DNA of 64,000 bases from Gottfriedia endophytica (GTDB lineage Bacteria > Bacillota > Bacilli > Bacillales > Bacillaceae_G), in NCBI RefSeq assembly GCF_017814275.1, contig NZ_JAGIYQ010000009.1, positions 79,254-143,253 on the forward strand, in the 5' to 3' direction. The position numbers and the translations under genes are program-made. Shown here in pieces: positions 48,586-57,243 of this stretch (position 1 is the first letter of the stretch; each line of letters opens with the position of its first letter). Below the pieces are notes generated by a model, which saw nothing but the letters and a program-made list of their open reading frames with translations, had not been told where the DNA came from and searched no databases.

Positions 48586-49485
48586 TTATGCTCTAGGATG
48601 ATGGGCATTATAAACTTTTTGTAGCCGCTCCTTCGTAACATGTGTATAAATTTGAGTTGATGACAAATTTGAATGTCCAAGTAACTCTTGAACACTTCGA
48701 ATATCTGCACCATTATCTAATAAGTGGGTCGCAAAAGAATGTCTTAACATATGTGGATGTATTTTACATGTAATAGATGTTTCTTCAATTAGTTTACTAA
48801 GAATAACACGTACACCCCTAGGTGTAAGCTGTGTTCCTCGAAAATTAAGAAAAACTTTATCCTCAGTACTATTACCATTTATTAAAAGTTTATTTCTACC
48901 ATCCTCAATATATGTTTGTAATGCTTTACCTGCAAATTTTCCAAATGGTACATAGCGTTGTTTATTTCCTTTACCTGTAACTAAAATCGTACCGATTTGA
49001 TAATCAATATCATTTAATTTCAAGTTACAACATTCACTAACTCGTATACCAGTTGCATATAGCAGTTCCAAAAGCGCTTGATTTCTTTGCCCCAATGCAG
49101 TATCCAGTTTACTTATACCAAATAATTGTTCAAGTTCTTCTTTGTATAAAAAACGGGGTATCAAACTTTCTTTTTTAGGAAGCGAAGCCAATGCAAAAGG
49201 ATTGTCTTTTGCAACATTTTCTCTCATTAAAAAACGATAAAAGCTTCTTAAACATGAAATATGCTTGGAGACTGACCGTCTTGATAGCTGTTTGTCATGT
49301 AGTGTAGTTAAATAAAGACGAACATCAGAATATGATACGGAAGAAAATGAAGTTATTTCTTGCTGTTCCATAAATGCTATGAATTGTTCAATTATCTTTT
49401 CATAACTACCTAAAGTGTATTGTGAAGAATTTTTCTCTAATTGTAAATATTGAACGAACAATTGACACAATATCTTAACATTCAA
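48586..49485 (-). CDS. xerC: Tyrosine recombinase XerC/CodV, TTG start
   Basis: XerC-type recombinases resolve chromosome dimers at dif. The 299-residue protein has an N-terminal SAM-like core-binding domain and a catalytic domain with Arg (ATGIRVSEC), Lys in the beta hairpin (VTGKGNKQRYVPFG), His-x2-Arg (HPHMLRHSFA), His (LGHSNLSS) and the nucleophile Tyr (TQIYTHV). TTG at 49485 gives MNVKILCQLF, 8 bases after GAGGTG; an ATG two codons earlier is only 3 bases from that site. It precedes hslV, the codV-clpQ-clpY-codY order. Confidence 0.95.
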   Translation of the reverse strand: MNVKILCQLFVQYLQLEKNSSQYTLGSYEKIIEQFIAFMEQQEITSFSSVSYSDVRLYLTTLHDKQLSRRSVSKHISCLRSFYRFLMRENVAKDNPFALASLPKKESLIPRFLYKEELEQLFGISKLDTALGQRNQALLELLYATGIRVSECCNLKLNDIDYQIGTILVTGKGNKQRYVPFGKFAGKALQTYIEDGRNKLLINGNSTEDKVFLNFRGTQLTPRGVRVILSKLIEETSITCKIHPHMLRHSFATHLLDNGADIRSVQELLGHSNLSSTQIYTHVTKERLQKVYNAHHPRA

Positions 49486-49504
49486 GACCATATCACCTCA
49501 CAAG

Positions 49505-49534
49505 AGCCACTACATATTAACATATCTAGTGGCT
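49505..49534 (-). terminator. Hairpin between trmFO and xerC
   Basis: AGCCACTA and TAGTGGCT are exact 8-bp arms around a 14-base loop that can pair further (CATAT / ATATG), 18 bases past the trmFO stop. On the minus strand CTTGTGAGG follows, with no U tract. It is a weak terminator or a processing element. Confidence 0.45.
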
Positions 49535-49552
49535 ATAAGCAATTAAATTCTC

Positions 49553-50857
49553 TCAACATTCTATATAATTCATAATAGTTTCAAGTGCTCTATTTGCATA
49601 TGCTTCATAACGTTCTTGTTTTTTCTTAATTTTAGCCTCTAATCTAGGAAATAATCCAAAATTAGCGTTCATTGGTTGGAAGTGTTTTTCACTTGTAGTC
49701 GTTATATAATGTGCCATACTTCCTATAGCTGTTTCTGCTGGAAATTCGATTAGCTCTTTTTCTAATACATAACGAGCAGCATTGATTCCTGCAACTAGTC
49801 CAGATGCTGCTGATTCTACATACCCTTCTACTCCAGTCATTTGCCCAGCAAAAAATAAATCTTCTTTACCTTTAAACTGGTATGATGCACTTAGAAGTTT
49901 AGGTGAATTAATGAATGTATTTCGATGCATTACACCATATCGAACAATTTCAGCATTTTCTAATCCAGGGATTAATTGTAGCACTTCTTTTTGTGGTCCC
50001 CACTTCAAATGAGTTTGAAATCCTACAAGATTATATAATGTTCCTGCACTATTATCTTGACGTAATTGTACAACAGCATAAGGAGTTTTTCCTGTTTTTG
50101 GGTCTTCTAACCCAACCGGCTTCATTGGACCAAAAGTCAATGTTTGCTTCCCTCTTTTTGCCATTACTTCAACAGGCATACATCCCTCAAAGAAAATTTC
50201 TTTCTCGAATTCTTTTAATGGAACCGTTTCTGCTGATATTAAAGCTTCATAAAAACGATCAAATTCTTCTTCTGTCATTGGACAATTTAAGTAAGCAGCT
50301 TCACCTTTATCATAGCGAGATTTTAAATAAACTTTATTAAGATCAATGCTATCTTTTTCAATAATTGGTGCTGCAGCATCATAAAAATAGAAATAATCTT
50401 GTCCAGTTAATGCTTTAAGCTTTTCTGATAATTCTGGAGATGTTAGAGGACCAGTTGCAATAATTGTAGGTCCTTCAGGTAATTCTGTAACCTCTTCATT
50501 TATAACAGTAACATTTGGATGATTTTTAACATATTGAGTCACTTTTTCAGCAAACTCATGTCGATCCACCGCCAAAGCACCACCAGCTGGAACAGCACAC
50601 TCATCTGCAGAACGAATGATAACTGAATCTAATCTTCTCATTTCTTCTTTTAACACACCAACTGCATTTGTTAATGTATTTGCTCGTAATGAATTACTAC
50701 AAACAAGTTCTGCAAATTTATCAGTATGATGTGCCGGAGTTTGTCTTACTGGTCTCATTTCGTATAATCTTACTTTAATACCTCTTTTGGCAATTTGATA
50801 TGCAGCTTCACTTCCTGCTAAACCTGCTCCAATTACATTAATATATTGCTCTGTCAT
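49553..50857 (-). CDS. trmFO: tRNA (m5U54) methyltransferase, folate-dependent, TrmFO
   Basis: TrmFO (Gid) uses FAD and methylenetetrahydrofolate to make ribothymidine at tRNA position 54. The 434-residue protein starts with the FAD-binding loop [12 protein letters not shown] (about 10-21), has conserved [11 protein letters not shown] (about 50-60) containing a catalytic cysteine, and carries [20 protein letters not shown] (about 342-361). It lies between topA and xerC in the usual Bacillus order. Confidence 0.98.
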   Translation of the reverse strand: MTEQYINVIGAGLAGSEAAYQIAKRGIKVRLYEMRPVRQTPAHHTDKFAELVCSNSLRANTLTNAVGVLKEEMRRLDSVIIRSADECAVPAGGALAVDRHEFAEKVTQYVKNHPNVTVINEEVTELPEGPTIIATGPLTSPELSEKLKALTGQDYFYFYDAAAPIIEKDSIDLNKVYLKSRYDKGEAAYLNCPMTEEEFDRFYEALISAETVPLKEFEKEIFFEGCMPVEVMAKRGKQTLTFGPMKPVGLEDPKTGKTPYAVVQLRQDNSAGTLYNLVGFQTHLKWGPQKEVLQLIPGLENAEIVRYGVMHRNTFINSPKLLSASYQFKGKEDLFFAGQMTGVEGYVESAASGLVAGINAARYVLEKELIEFPAETAIGSMAHYITTTSEKHFQPMNANFGLFPRLEAKIKKKQERYEAYANRALETIMNYIEC

Positions 50858-50948
50858 GATGAACTCCTTTTCCTTGAAACGAGATAAAATCTCAGTTTCA
50901 TTCCATAATTTTAGTATAATAATCTTAATATTTCCTTAAAAGAAAATG

Positions 50949-50976
50949 AAATGTGAGCAAAAAATTGCTCACATTT
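50949..50976 (-). terminator. Terminator overlapping the topA stop
   Basis: Exact 12-bp arms AAATGTGAGCAA (50949-50960) and TTGCTCACATTT (50965-50976) enclose a 4-base loop. The upstream arm on the mRNA contains the final Met codon and UGA stop of topA. The minus-strand exit flank is CATTTTCTTTT. Confidence 0.85.
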
Positions 50977-53044
50977 GTTGTTCTTCTTTGTATTCACATG
51001 AAACACACTGAACTTGAATACCTTTTTTCAATTTCTTTTCAACTAGCATTCCTTCACATTTAGGACATGGTCTTGCAATTGGTTTATCCCATGATAAGAA
51101 GTCACAATCTGGATAGTGAGAACATCCATAGAAAATTCGGTTTTTCTTTGATTTTCTCTCAATAATCTTGCCATCCTTACAGCTAGGACATGTAACATTG
51201 ATATCTTTTACAATTGCTTTTGTATTTCTACAATCTGGAAAGTTTGAGCAAGCCATAAATTTTCCATAACGGCCCATTTTAAATACCATTGGGTTTCCAC
51301 ATACTTCACAATCTTCACCAGCAGGTTCATCTCTAATTTCAACTTTTTGCATTTCAATTTCTGCTTTCTTGAGATGTGGTTCAAATCCTTTATAAAAATC
51401 ATCAATAATTTTGATCCAATTTGTAATTCCATCTTCAATTTGATCAAGATCTTTTTCCATTTTTACAGTGAATTCTATATTGATAATTTCTGGGAAGAAT
51501 TCATGAGTTAATTTAAAAACAATCTGACCTAATTCAGTCGAAACAAAACGTTTATTATCAAGCGAAACATAATTTCTTTTTTGAATTGTTTCAAGTGTAG
51601 GAACATAGGTTGAAGGACGACCAACTCCTATTTCTTCAAGCGTTTTTACAAGTCTTGCCTCAGTATATCTTGGAGGTGGCTGTGTAAAGTGTTGCTCAGG
51701 TATGATATTTTCTAATTTTACCTTCTCACCTTCGGCCAATTCTGGTAATAATCTATCTTTTTCTTCTGTTCCATCATCATTACTTTCGATATAGACTTTC
51801 ATAAATCCAGGAAATTTTACAACTGAACCATTCGCTCTAAATATAACATCATTGTTTACTAAATCAATCTTAACTGTATCAAGTATTGCAGGTGCCATTT
51901 GACTAGCAATAAATCTCTCCCAAATAAGCTTATATAGTCTATATTGATCTCTACTTAAATGATTCTTTACAGTATCAGGTGTTCTGAGTGTTGACGAAGG
52001 ACGAATCGCCTCGTGAGCATCTTGTACCTTATCTGATTTCTTTTCGCTTTTTTTCTCAATTGCAACGAATTCTTTTCCGAATGTCTCTTGAATATATTCG
52101 ATTGCTTCTTTTGAGGCTACTTCAGAAATACGTGTTGAATCAGTTCTCATATAAGTAATTAATCCGACTGGTCCGCCACTACCTAATGATATACCTTCAT
52201 AAAGTTGTTGTGCAATCATCATTGTCTTTTTAGCACGCATGTTTAGTTTACGTGCTGCTTCTTGTTGTAATAAAGAAGTTGTAAACGCTGTAGCTGGATT
52301 TCTTTTTCTTTCTTTTTTAGTAACACTTTGAACTAAAAATTCATTTCCTTTTACCTGACTTAATACGTTGTTAACTTCCTCATCTGAGTGAAGCTCTACT
52401 TTTTTTCCATTTAATCCATAGAAATTTGCATCGAATTGGTCTTTTTTAGTTAAAACATTACTTTTTATTGACCAATATTCTTCTGGTATGAAAGCGTTTA
52501 TTTCATTTTCGCGTTCAATAATTAATCGTAATGCAACAGATTGAACTCGCCCCGCGCTTAGTCCTTTTTTAACTTTCTTCCATAATAAAGGACTAATGTT
52601 ATAACCAACTAATCTGTCTAATACTCTTCTTGCTTGTTGAGCATCGACTAAATTCATGTTAATTGGACGAGGATGCTTAAAGGATTCTTTTATTGCATCT
52701 TTCGTTATTTCATTAAAGACAACTCGACAATCAGAGGAAATATCGATTTTCAATGTATTCGCAATATGCCAAGCTATTGCTTCTCCTTCACGATCCGGAT
52801 CGGCTGCAAGATAGATTTTCTTTGCTTTTTTTGCCGCCGAGCGTAAATCCTTTAAAACCGGACCTTTTCCTCGAATTGTAATATACTTTGGATTGTAATC
52901 GTTTTCGATTTCAATCCCCATTTGACTTTTTGGTAAATCTATAACATGCCCCATTGATGCAATAACCTTGAATTTTTTTCCTAAATATTTTTCAATTGTT
53001 TTTGCTTTCGAAGGAGACTCCACTATTACTAAATTTTCTGCCAT
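50969..53044 (-). CDS. topA: DNA topoisomerase I
   Basis: TopA relaxes negative supercoils. The 691 residues include a Toprim domain ([15 protein letters not shown] at 7-21, [12 protein letters not shown] about 82-93), the active-site Tyr in [14 protein letters not shown] (about 297-310) and three C-terminal four-cysteine zinc ribbons (CEVC, CPSC, CPKC). The start is ATG behind AGGAGGATT. Two promoter-like sites lie in the 224-base gap upstream. Its stop codon is inside the terminator stem. Confidence 0.98.
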   Translation of the reverse strand: MAENLVIVESPSKAKTIEKYLGKKFKVIASMGHVIDLPKSQMGIEIENDYNPKYITIRGKGPVLKDLRSAAKKAKKIYLAADPDREGEAIAWHIANTLKIDISSDCRVVFNEITKDAIKESFKHPRPINMNLVDAQQARRVLDRLVGYNISPLLWKKVKKGLSAGRVQSVALRLIIERENEINAFIPEEYWSIKSNVLTKKDQFDANFYGLNGKKVELHSDEEVNNVLSQVKGNEFLVQSVTKKERKRNPATAFTTSLLQQEAARKLNMRAKKTMMIAQQLYEGISLGSGGPVGLITYMRTDSTRISEVASKEAIEYIQETFGKEFVAIEKKSEKKSDKVQDAHEAIRPSSTLRTPDTVKNHLSRDQYRLYKLIWERFIASQMAPAILDTVKIDLVNNDVIFRANGSVVKFPGFMKVYIESNDDGTEEKDRLLPELAEGEKVKLENIIPEQHFTQPPPRYTEARLVKTLEEIGVGRPSTYVPTLETIQKRNYVSLDNKRFVSTELGQIVFKLTHEFFPEIINIEFTVKMEKDLDQIEDGITNWIKIIDDFYKGFEPHLKKAEIEMQKVEIRDEPAGEDCEVCGNPMVFKMGRYGKFMACSNFPDCRNTKAIVKDINVTCPSCKDGKIIERKSKKNRIFYGCSHYPDCDFLSWDKPIARPCPKCEGMLVEKKLKKGIQVQCVSCEYKEEQQM

Positions 53045-53179
53045 TATTTAATCCTCCTGAGAGGTTCACTCTTTTAGGGATCCACTCTGTATTTCCTTTT
53101 TCTTCATTATTATCATAATTAGTTATTCATCATTAAAATTCCTGTTTTTAATTTAGATAATATATTCATTCATCAACAA

Positions 53180-53209
53180 ATTGTATAGTTTTATACATAT
53201 ATTAGTCAA
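53180..53209 (-). promoter_or_regulatory. Candidate topA promoter, proximal
   Basis: On the minus strand TTGACT (53209-53204) is followed by TACAAT (53185-53180) after 18 bases. This is a five-of-six match in both boxes with slightly long spacing, about 135 bases from the topA start. Confidence 0.5.
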
Positions 53210-53227
53210 ATTTAATTTGCCTCTAAA

Positions 53228-53255
53228 ATAACATACAAATATGTAGTGTTGTCAA
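53228..53255 (-). promoter_or_regulatory. Candidate topA promoter, distal
   Basis: A consensus TTGACA (53255-53250) is followed after 16 bases by TGTTAT (53233-53228), a four-of-six -10. It lies just past the dprA stop. Together with the proximal site it suggests tandem promoters for topA, as expected for a supercoiling-responsive gene. Confidence 0.55.
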
Positions 53256-53268
53256 TCTTTTTTTAAAA

Positions 53269-54171
53269 CTAGTTATTTTTTTTGATAAAATGATAGCTAT
53301 ATTCCAACTCTTGTATGATATCATTTGCTGAAACTACTAATTTAGCACCAGATTGAATTAATCTGTGACATCCTATATATTCATCCATTATAAACGGACC
53401 TGGAACTGCGAATACTTCTCTTCCATACTCTAATGCTAAATCAGCTGTTATCATCGTTCCGCTTTTTTCTTTTGCTTCTAACACAACTGTTCCCTTTGAT
53501 AATCCTGCAATAATTCGATTTCGCTTTGGAAAATACCATTTTTGAGGTGGGATAAACGGCGGATATTCTGTTAAAAGAAGATGTTTTGATGCGATTAATT
53601 TTGATAAATTATCATTTTCTTTTGGGTAAATATACTGAAACCCATTTCCAATGACAGCAATTGTATTTCCATTTGATTTGATTGTTTTCTCATGTACTAA
53701 CGTATCAATTCCCTTAGCTAAACCACTTATTGTTATCCAACCTTCACTCACAAGTGGAGGTATTAATTCATTTCCAATTATATTAGCAAACATAGTCGGT
53801 TTTCTAGAACCAATTAGACTAATTAATTTATCAGTTTGAAGTAATTCTTTTTTACCTAACAGATAGATGACAAAAGGTGGATCAAATATATTTTTCAAAA
53901 GGATTGGATAATCAGAATCAAAAATCGTAGTTATTTGGATTGAAAGTTGATTATAACTTTGAAGTAATTCGGAAGAGTTTGTAGAATGTAGAAATTTGTA
54001 GAACTTTTCTACCTCTTTTGAGGATAATCTAGTAATACGCTGAAGTTCGATTATTGTAAATTCATATAAATTATCTAAAGTTGGATTAAATAAGAGGAGT
54101 TGCTTAAGTGCTGTGTATTTATCAAATAAAAAAGCATGTACATGAAGCAGTCTTGATTTCTTTTTCTCCAT
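53269..54171 (-). CDS. dprA: DNA processing protein DprA (Smf)
   Basis: DprA protects incoming single-stranded DNA and loads RecA during transformation. The 300-residue protein has an N-terminal SAM-like region and a Rossmann core with IGSRKPT (about 127-133), ISGLAKGIDTLVHE (about 157-170), AVIGNGFQYIYPKEN and the C-terminal GREVFAVPGPF. There is no C-terminal winged helix, as in B. subtilis. The Shine-Dalgarno GGAG is part of a repeated GGAGCTACT that can pair with the sucD terminator arm. Confidence 0.95.
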   Translation of the reverse strand: MEKKKSRLLHVHAFLFDKYTALKQLLLFNPTLDNLYEFTIIELQRITRLSSKEVEKFYKFLHSTNSSELLQSYNQLSIQITTIFDSDYPILLKNIFDPPFVIYLLGKKELLQTDKLISLIGSRKPTMFANIIGNELIPPLVSEGWITISGLAKGIDTLVHEKTIKSNGNTIAVIGNGFQYIYPKENDNLSKLIASKHLLLTEYPPFIPPQKWYFPKRNRIIAGLSKGTVVLEAKEKSGTMITADLALEYGREVFAVPGPFIMDEYIGCHRLIQSGAKLVVSANDIIQELEYSYHFIKKNN

Positions 54172-54191
54172 TAGTAGCTCCTTTCAAAAGC

Positions 54192-54217
54192 AGTAGCTCC
54201 CTTTATAGGGAGCTACT
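54192..54217 (-). terminator. sucD terminator, possible dprA attenuator
   Basis: Exact 10-bp arms AGTAGCTCCC (54192-54201) and GGGAGCTACT (54208-54217) surround a 6-base loop, 18 bases past the sucD stop. The U tract (GCTTTTG) is short. The 5' arm of the RNA can also pair with GGAGCTACT at 54181-54173, which contains the dprA Shine-Dalgarno, giving two mutually exclusive folds. Confidence 0.75.
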
Positions 54218-54235
54218 ATTACTTTATACTTAATT

Positions 54236-55150
54236 TTATACTAATGCCTCATGAGTTTTACATTTTTCATAGATGCCATGTTCTTTGATAGAAGCAATTA
54301 ATGTTTCACCCATAACAGCTGGAGTTGCTGCTACTTTAATTCCACAGCTTTCCATTGTTGCCATTTTTTCTTTTGCAGTACCTTTACCGCCTGCAATGAT
54401 TGCACCTGCGTGACCCATACGTTTACCAGCAGGAGCTGTTTGACCACCGATGAATCCAACTACAGGTTTAGTCATGTTTTCACGAACCCACTCTGCAGCT
54501 TCTTCTTCAGCAGTTCCACCAATTTCACCGATCATGATAACAGCATAAGTTTCTGGATCTTCGTTAAATGCTTTTAACACGTCGATAAAATTAGTACCAT
54601 TTACTGGGTCTCCACCAATACCTACAGCAGATGATTGTCCAATACCTGCTTGTGATAATTGATGTACTGCTTCATAAGTTAATGTACCTGAACGTGAAAC
54701 AATACCTACATGACCTTTTTTGTGGATGTAACCTGGCATAATACCAATTTTACACTCATCTGGAGTGATTACTCCTGGGCAGTTTGGTCCTACTAGTCTT
54801 GTTTTCTTGCCTTCCATGTACTTTTTAACTTTTACCATGTCAAGTACTGGAATACCTTCAGTAATACAAATAACGATATCTAATTCTGCATCAACAGCTT
54901 CCATAATTGAATCTGCAGCAAATGCAGGTGGAACATAAATTACAGACGCATTTGCACCAGTTTCGTTAACTGCATCAATCAGTGTATTAAATACAGGTAC
55001 GCCTTCAACAACTGTTCCGCCTTTACCAGGAGATGTTCCACCAACAATTTTTGTACCGTATTCTAACATTTGTTGAGTATGGAATCTACCTTGAGAACCA
55101 GTAATACCTTGAACAATAACTTTTGTATCTTTATTAATGAATACGCTCAC
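54236..55150 (-). CDS. sucD: Succinyl-CoA synthetase alpha subunit
   Basis: With SucC it interconverts succinyl-CoA and succinate in the TCA cycle with substrate-level phosphorylation. The 304 residues have a CoA-binding domain ([14 protein letters not shown], about 15-28; PGKGG), NCPGVITP (about 122-129) and the phosphohistidine loop GHAGAI (about 246-251). It starts with GTG at 55150 and lies 21 bases after sucC. Confidence 0.98.
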   Translation of the reverse strand: MSVFINKDTKVIVQGITGSQGRFHTQQMLEYGTKIVGGTSPGKGGTVVEGVPVFNTLIDAVNETGANASVIYVPPAFAADSIMEAVDAELDIVICITEGIPVLDMVKVKKYMEGKKTRLVGPNCPGVITPDECKIGIMPGYIHKKGHVGIVSRSGTLTYEAVHQLSQAGIGQSSAVGIGGDPVNGTNFIDVLKAFNEDPETYAVIMIGEIGGTAEEEAAEWVRENMTKPVVGFIGGQTAPAGKRMGHAGAIIAGGKGTAKEKMATMESCGIKVAATPAVMGETLIASIKEHGIYEKCKTHEALV

Positions 55151-55171
55151 TCTGTTTCCCGCCTTCCTATA

Positions 55172-56329
55172 TTACACTAATGAAACGATTTTTTGTGCAC
55201 CGTCTGCCATTGAGTCAGCAGCAACGATATTTAAGCCTGATTCGTTTAACATCTTTTTACCAAGATCAACGTTTGTTCCTTCTAAACGAACAACAAGTGG
55301 TAATTCTAACCCAACTTGTTTAGTAGCTTCAATTACACCTTGAGCAATTACGTCACATTTCATAATTCCACCGAAAATGTTAACAAAAATACCTTTAACA
55401 TTTTTGTCAGAAAGAATGATTTTAAATGCTTCTGTAACTTTCTCAGCAGTTGCATTTCCACCTACATCAAGGAAGTTAGCTGGGTCTCCACCATAATGAT
55501 TAATGATGTCCATTGTAGCCATAGCTAAACCTGCACCGTTAACCATACAACCGATGTTACCATCTAAAGAAATGTAGTTTAAATCGAATTTAGAAGCTTC
55601 GATTTCTTTTACATCTTCTTCTTCTAAATCACGGTAAGCAACGATTTCTGGATGACGATATAAAGCATTTGAGTCAAAGTTTAATTTTGCATCTAATGCC
55701 ATTACTTTGCCATCACCAGTAGTTACTAATGGATTGATTTCAGCAATTGAACAATCCTTCTCAACGAACACATTGTATAGGTTCATCATGAATTTTGCAG
55801 CTTGATTTACTAGATTACTTGGGATATTGATATTAAATGCAATACGACGAGCTTGGAAAGCTTGTAAGCCTACAGCTGGGTCGATATATTCTTTAAAGAT
55901 TTTTTCAGGTGAATGTTCTGCAACTTCTTCAATCTCAGTTCCACCTTCTTCTGATGCCATAAGAACAACTTTAGAAGTACCACGATCTAATACTAAACCA
56001 ACGTAATATTCTTTTTGAATATCGCAGCCTTCTTCGATTAGTAAGCGCTTAACTTCTTTGCCTTCAGGACCAGTTTGGTGTGTCACCAAAGTTTTTCCTA
56101 AAATTTCACTTGCATATGTACGCACTTCATCTAAATTCTTAGCTACTTTAACACCGCCAGCCTTACCACGGCCACCAGCGTGAATTTGAGCTTTCACAAC
56201 ACATACGGTAGTACCTAGTTCTTTTGCAGCTTCAACAGCTTCTTCGACAGTAAATGCAACCTTACCATTAGGTACACTAACCCCATAGTTTCTTAGGAGT
56301 TCTTTCCCTTGATACTCATGGATATTCAT
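55172..56329 (-). CDS. sucC: Succinyl-CoA synthetase beta subunit
   Basis: This is the ATP-grasp subunit that binds nucleotide and sets specificity. The 385-residue protein has [17 protein letters not shown] at the N-terminus, the [12 protein letters not shown] loop (about 51-62), AEINPLV (about 195-201) and the C-terminal ligase domain with [18 protein letters not shown] and [12 protein letters not shown] good SigA-type promoter lies 50 to 80 bases upstream. Confidence 0.98.
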   Translation of the reverse strand: MNIHEYQGKELLRNYGVSVPNGKVAFTVEEAVEAAKELGTTVCVVKAQIHAGGRGKAGGVKVAKNLDEVRTYASEILGKTLVTHQTGPEGKEVKRLLIEEGCDIQKEYYVGLVLDRGTSKVVLMASEEGGTEIEEVAEHSPEKIFKEYIDPAVGLQAFQARRIAFNINIPSNLVNQAAKFMMNLYNVFVEKDCSIAEINPLVTTGDGKVMALDAKLNFDSNALYRHPEIVAYRDLEEEDVKEIEASKFDLNYISLDGNIGCMVNGAGLAMATMDIINHYGGDPANFLDVGGNATAEKVTEAFKIILSDKNVKGIFVNIFGGIMKCDVIAQGVIEATKQVGLELPLVVRLEGTNVDLGKKMLNESGLNIVAADSMADGAQKIVSLV

Positions 56330-56377
56330 AACCCATCCTCCCTTTATTTAAAGCAAAAAGATAAAAAATACATTCTT

Positions 56378-56406
56378 ATTGTATATAAAAGTGAAATGAC
56401 TGTAAA
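56378..56406 (-). promoter_or_regulatory. SigA-type promoter of sucCD
   Basis: On the minus strand TTTACA (56406-56401) and TACAAT (56383-56378) are 17 bases apart, each one base from consensus. The predicted start would give a leader of roughly 45 bases before the sucC ATG. Confidence 0.75.
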
Positions 56407-56592
56407 TACTTTAGTAAGAAAGAAATTAATATTCTAATACTTTTGTCTCAAGAAATTGCTTTTGTTAGAAAATAAAGGAATATTAAGTAATATTTTTGTA
56501 GAGTTTATTAACTATTCAAGTAATTTCGATAACATTATTTACCTTAGAATAATAATTAACTTATTGACCACTTTTATAATAAATTCTATTTT

Positions 56593-56819
56593 TGGGGCTG
56601 TTTTCGTATATATTGTTGTTATTGTAGAATGCGTTAGTTGATTACAACTCCAGGTTGCTCCCTTTCCGTGGGGCGTGAGCTGAGCCTCCTCGTCGTTAAC
56701 GCTCCTGCGGGGTCTCAGCCTTCCCGCTATTCCCACAGGAGTCTCGCACCTTCCGCCCGAATCAACTTCTGTCTTTAAAAATAAAATCCAATAAAAACAA
56801 TCTTTTAAAAAGAGTCATT
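56593..56819 (+). repeat. GC-rich intergenic repeat, copy 3 of 4
   Basis: The core is close to copies 2 and 4 (TTTCCGTGGGGCGTGAGC, CTCCTGCGGGGTCTCA, CCCGCTATTCCCACAGGAG). The left arm reads GTTGATTACAAC and the right AATCAACTTCTGTCTTT. The terminal seven bases (TGGGGCT and AGTCATT) are degraded versions of the AATGGCT/AGCCATT ends of copy 2. It lies between ylqH and sucC. Confidence 0.85.
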
Positions 56820-56918
56820 ATTTTTAAAATGTTTTTTTATATGTTATTAATAATCTTAATTGATTTCCCTCCAATCAACTTCTTAATCAACAGTTATTTA
56901 AACAAAATAGCCATAATT

Positions 56919-56953
56919 AAAAAAGTTCGACTTAGATTTCGTCGAACTTTTTT
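56919..56953 (-). terminator. Terminator overlapping the ylqH stop
   Basis: Exact 13-bp arms AAAAAAGTTCGAC (56919-56931) and GTCGAACTTTTTT (56941-56953) enclose a 9-base loop that holds the stop codon. The last sense codons lie in the upstream arm of the mRNA. The minus-strand exit is TTTTTTAATT, a strong U tract. Confidence 0.92.
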
Positions 56954-57243
56954 ATTGTAAGATTATTTTCGTTCTTTATTTGTTGATCTGCTCTGTAGAT
57001 TAATGCAAAGATTTCAGCTACAACAGCATATAAATCCTCAGGTATCGTTTGATTAATCTCTAACTTTCCTAAAACTTCTAATAAAGAAGGATCTTCCTGA
57101 ACTGGGACTCCGAACTCTTTTGCCCTTAAAAGCATTTCATCTGCTATTAATCCTTTTCCTTTTGCCACAACTTTAGGAGCATGTTCTTTCTCAGAATTAT
57201 ATCTTAACGCAACAGCTTCTTTTCTTTTCACTTCTTTCTTCAT
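56932..57243 (-). CDS. ylqH: Stand-alone FlhB C-terminal-like protein YlqH
   Basis: This 103-residue protein aligns by eye over nearly its full length with the last 86 residues of FlhB in this window, sharing AL-Y, AP-VVAKG, PED/PEE and VVAEI-A-Y. It has no membrane helices and begins almost exactly where FlhB cleaves itself; the NPTH site is absent. It therefore resembles the mature FlhB-CC fragment made as a separate gene. Its ATG overlaps the ylqG stop by 4 bases (ATGA). B. subtilis has an orthologue at the same place; I know of no assigned function. Confidence 0.9.
   Translation of the reverse strand: MKKEVKRKEAVALRYNSEKEHAPKVVAKGKGLIADEMLLRAKEFGVPVQEDPSLLEVLGKLEINQTIPEDLYAVVAEIFALIYRADQQIKNENNLTIKKFDEI

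Larger units (their letters stand above)
56330..56931 (-). other. Gap between ylqH and sucC, no gene
   Basis: This gap of about 600 bases contains the ylqH terminator, repeat copy 3 (56593-56819), an AT-rich stretch without a recognised signal (about 56410-56590), and the sucC promoter. Short frames on both strands across the repeat are not convincing. Confidence 0.75.

Noticed and set aside
56539..56736. 65-codon minus-strand frame starting MGIAGRLRPRR
   Set aside because: It has the same origin as the frame in copy 2; it follows the repeat, not a gene.
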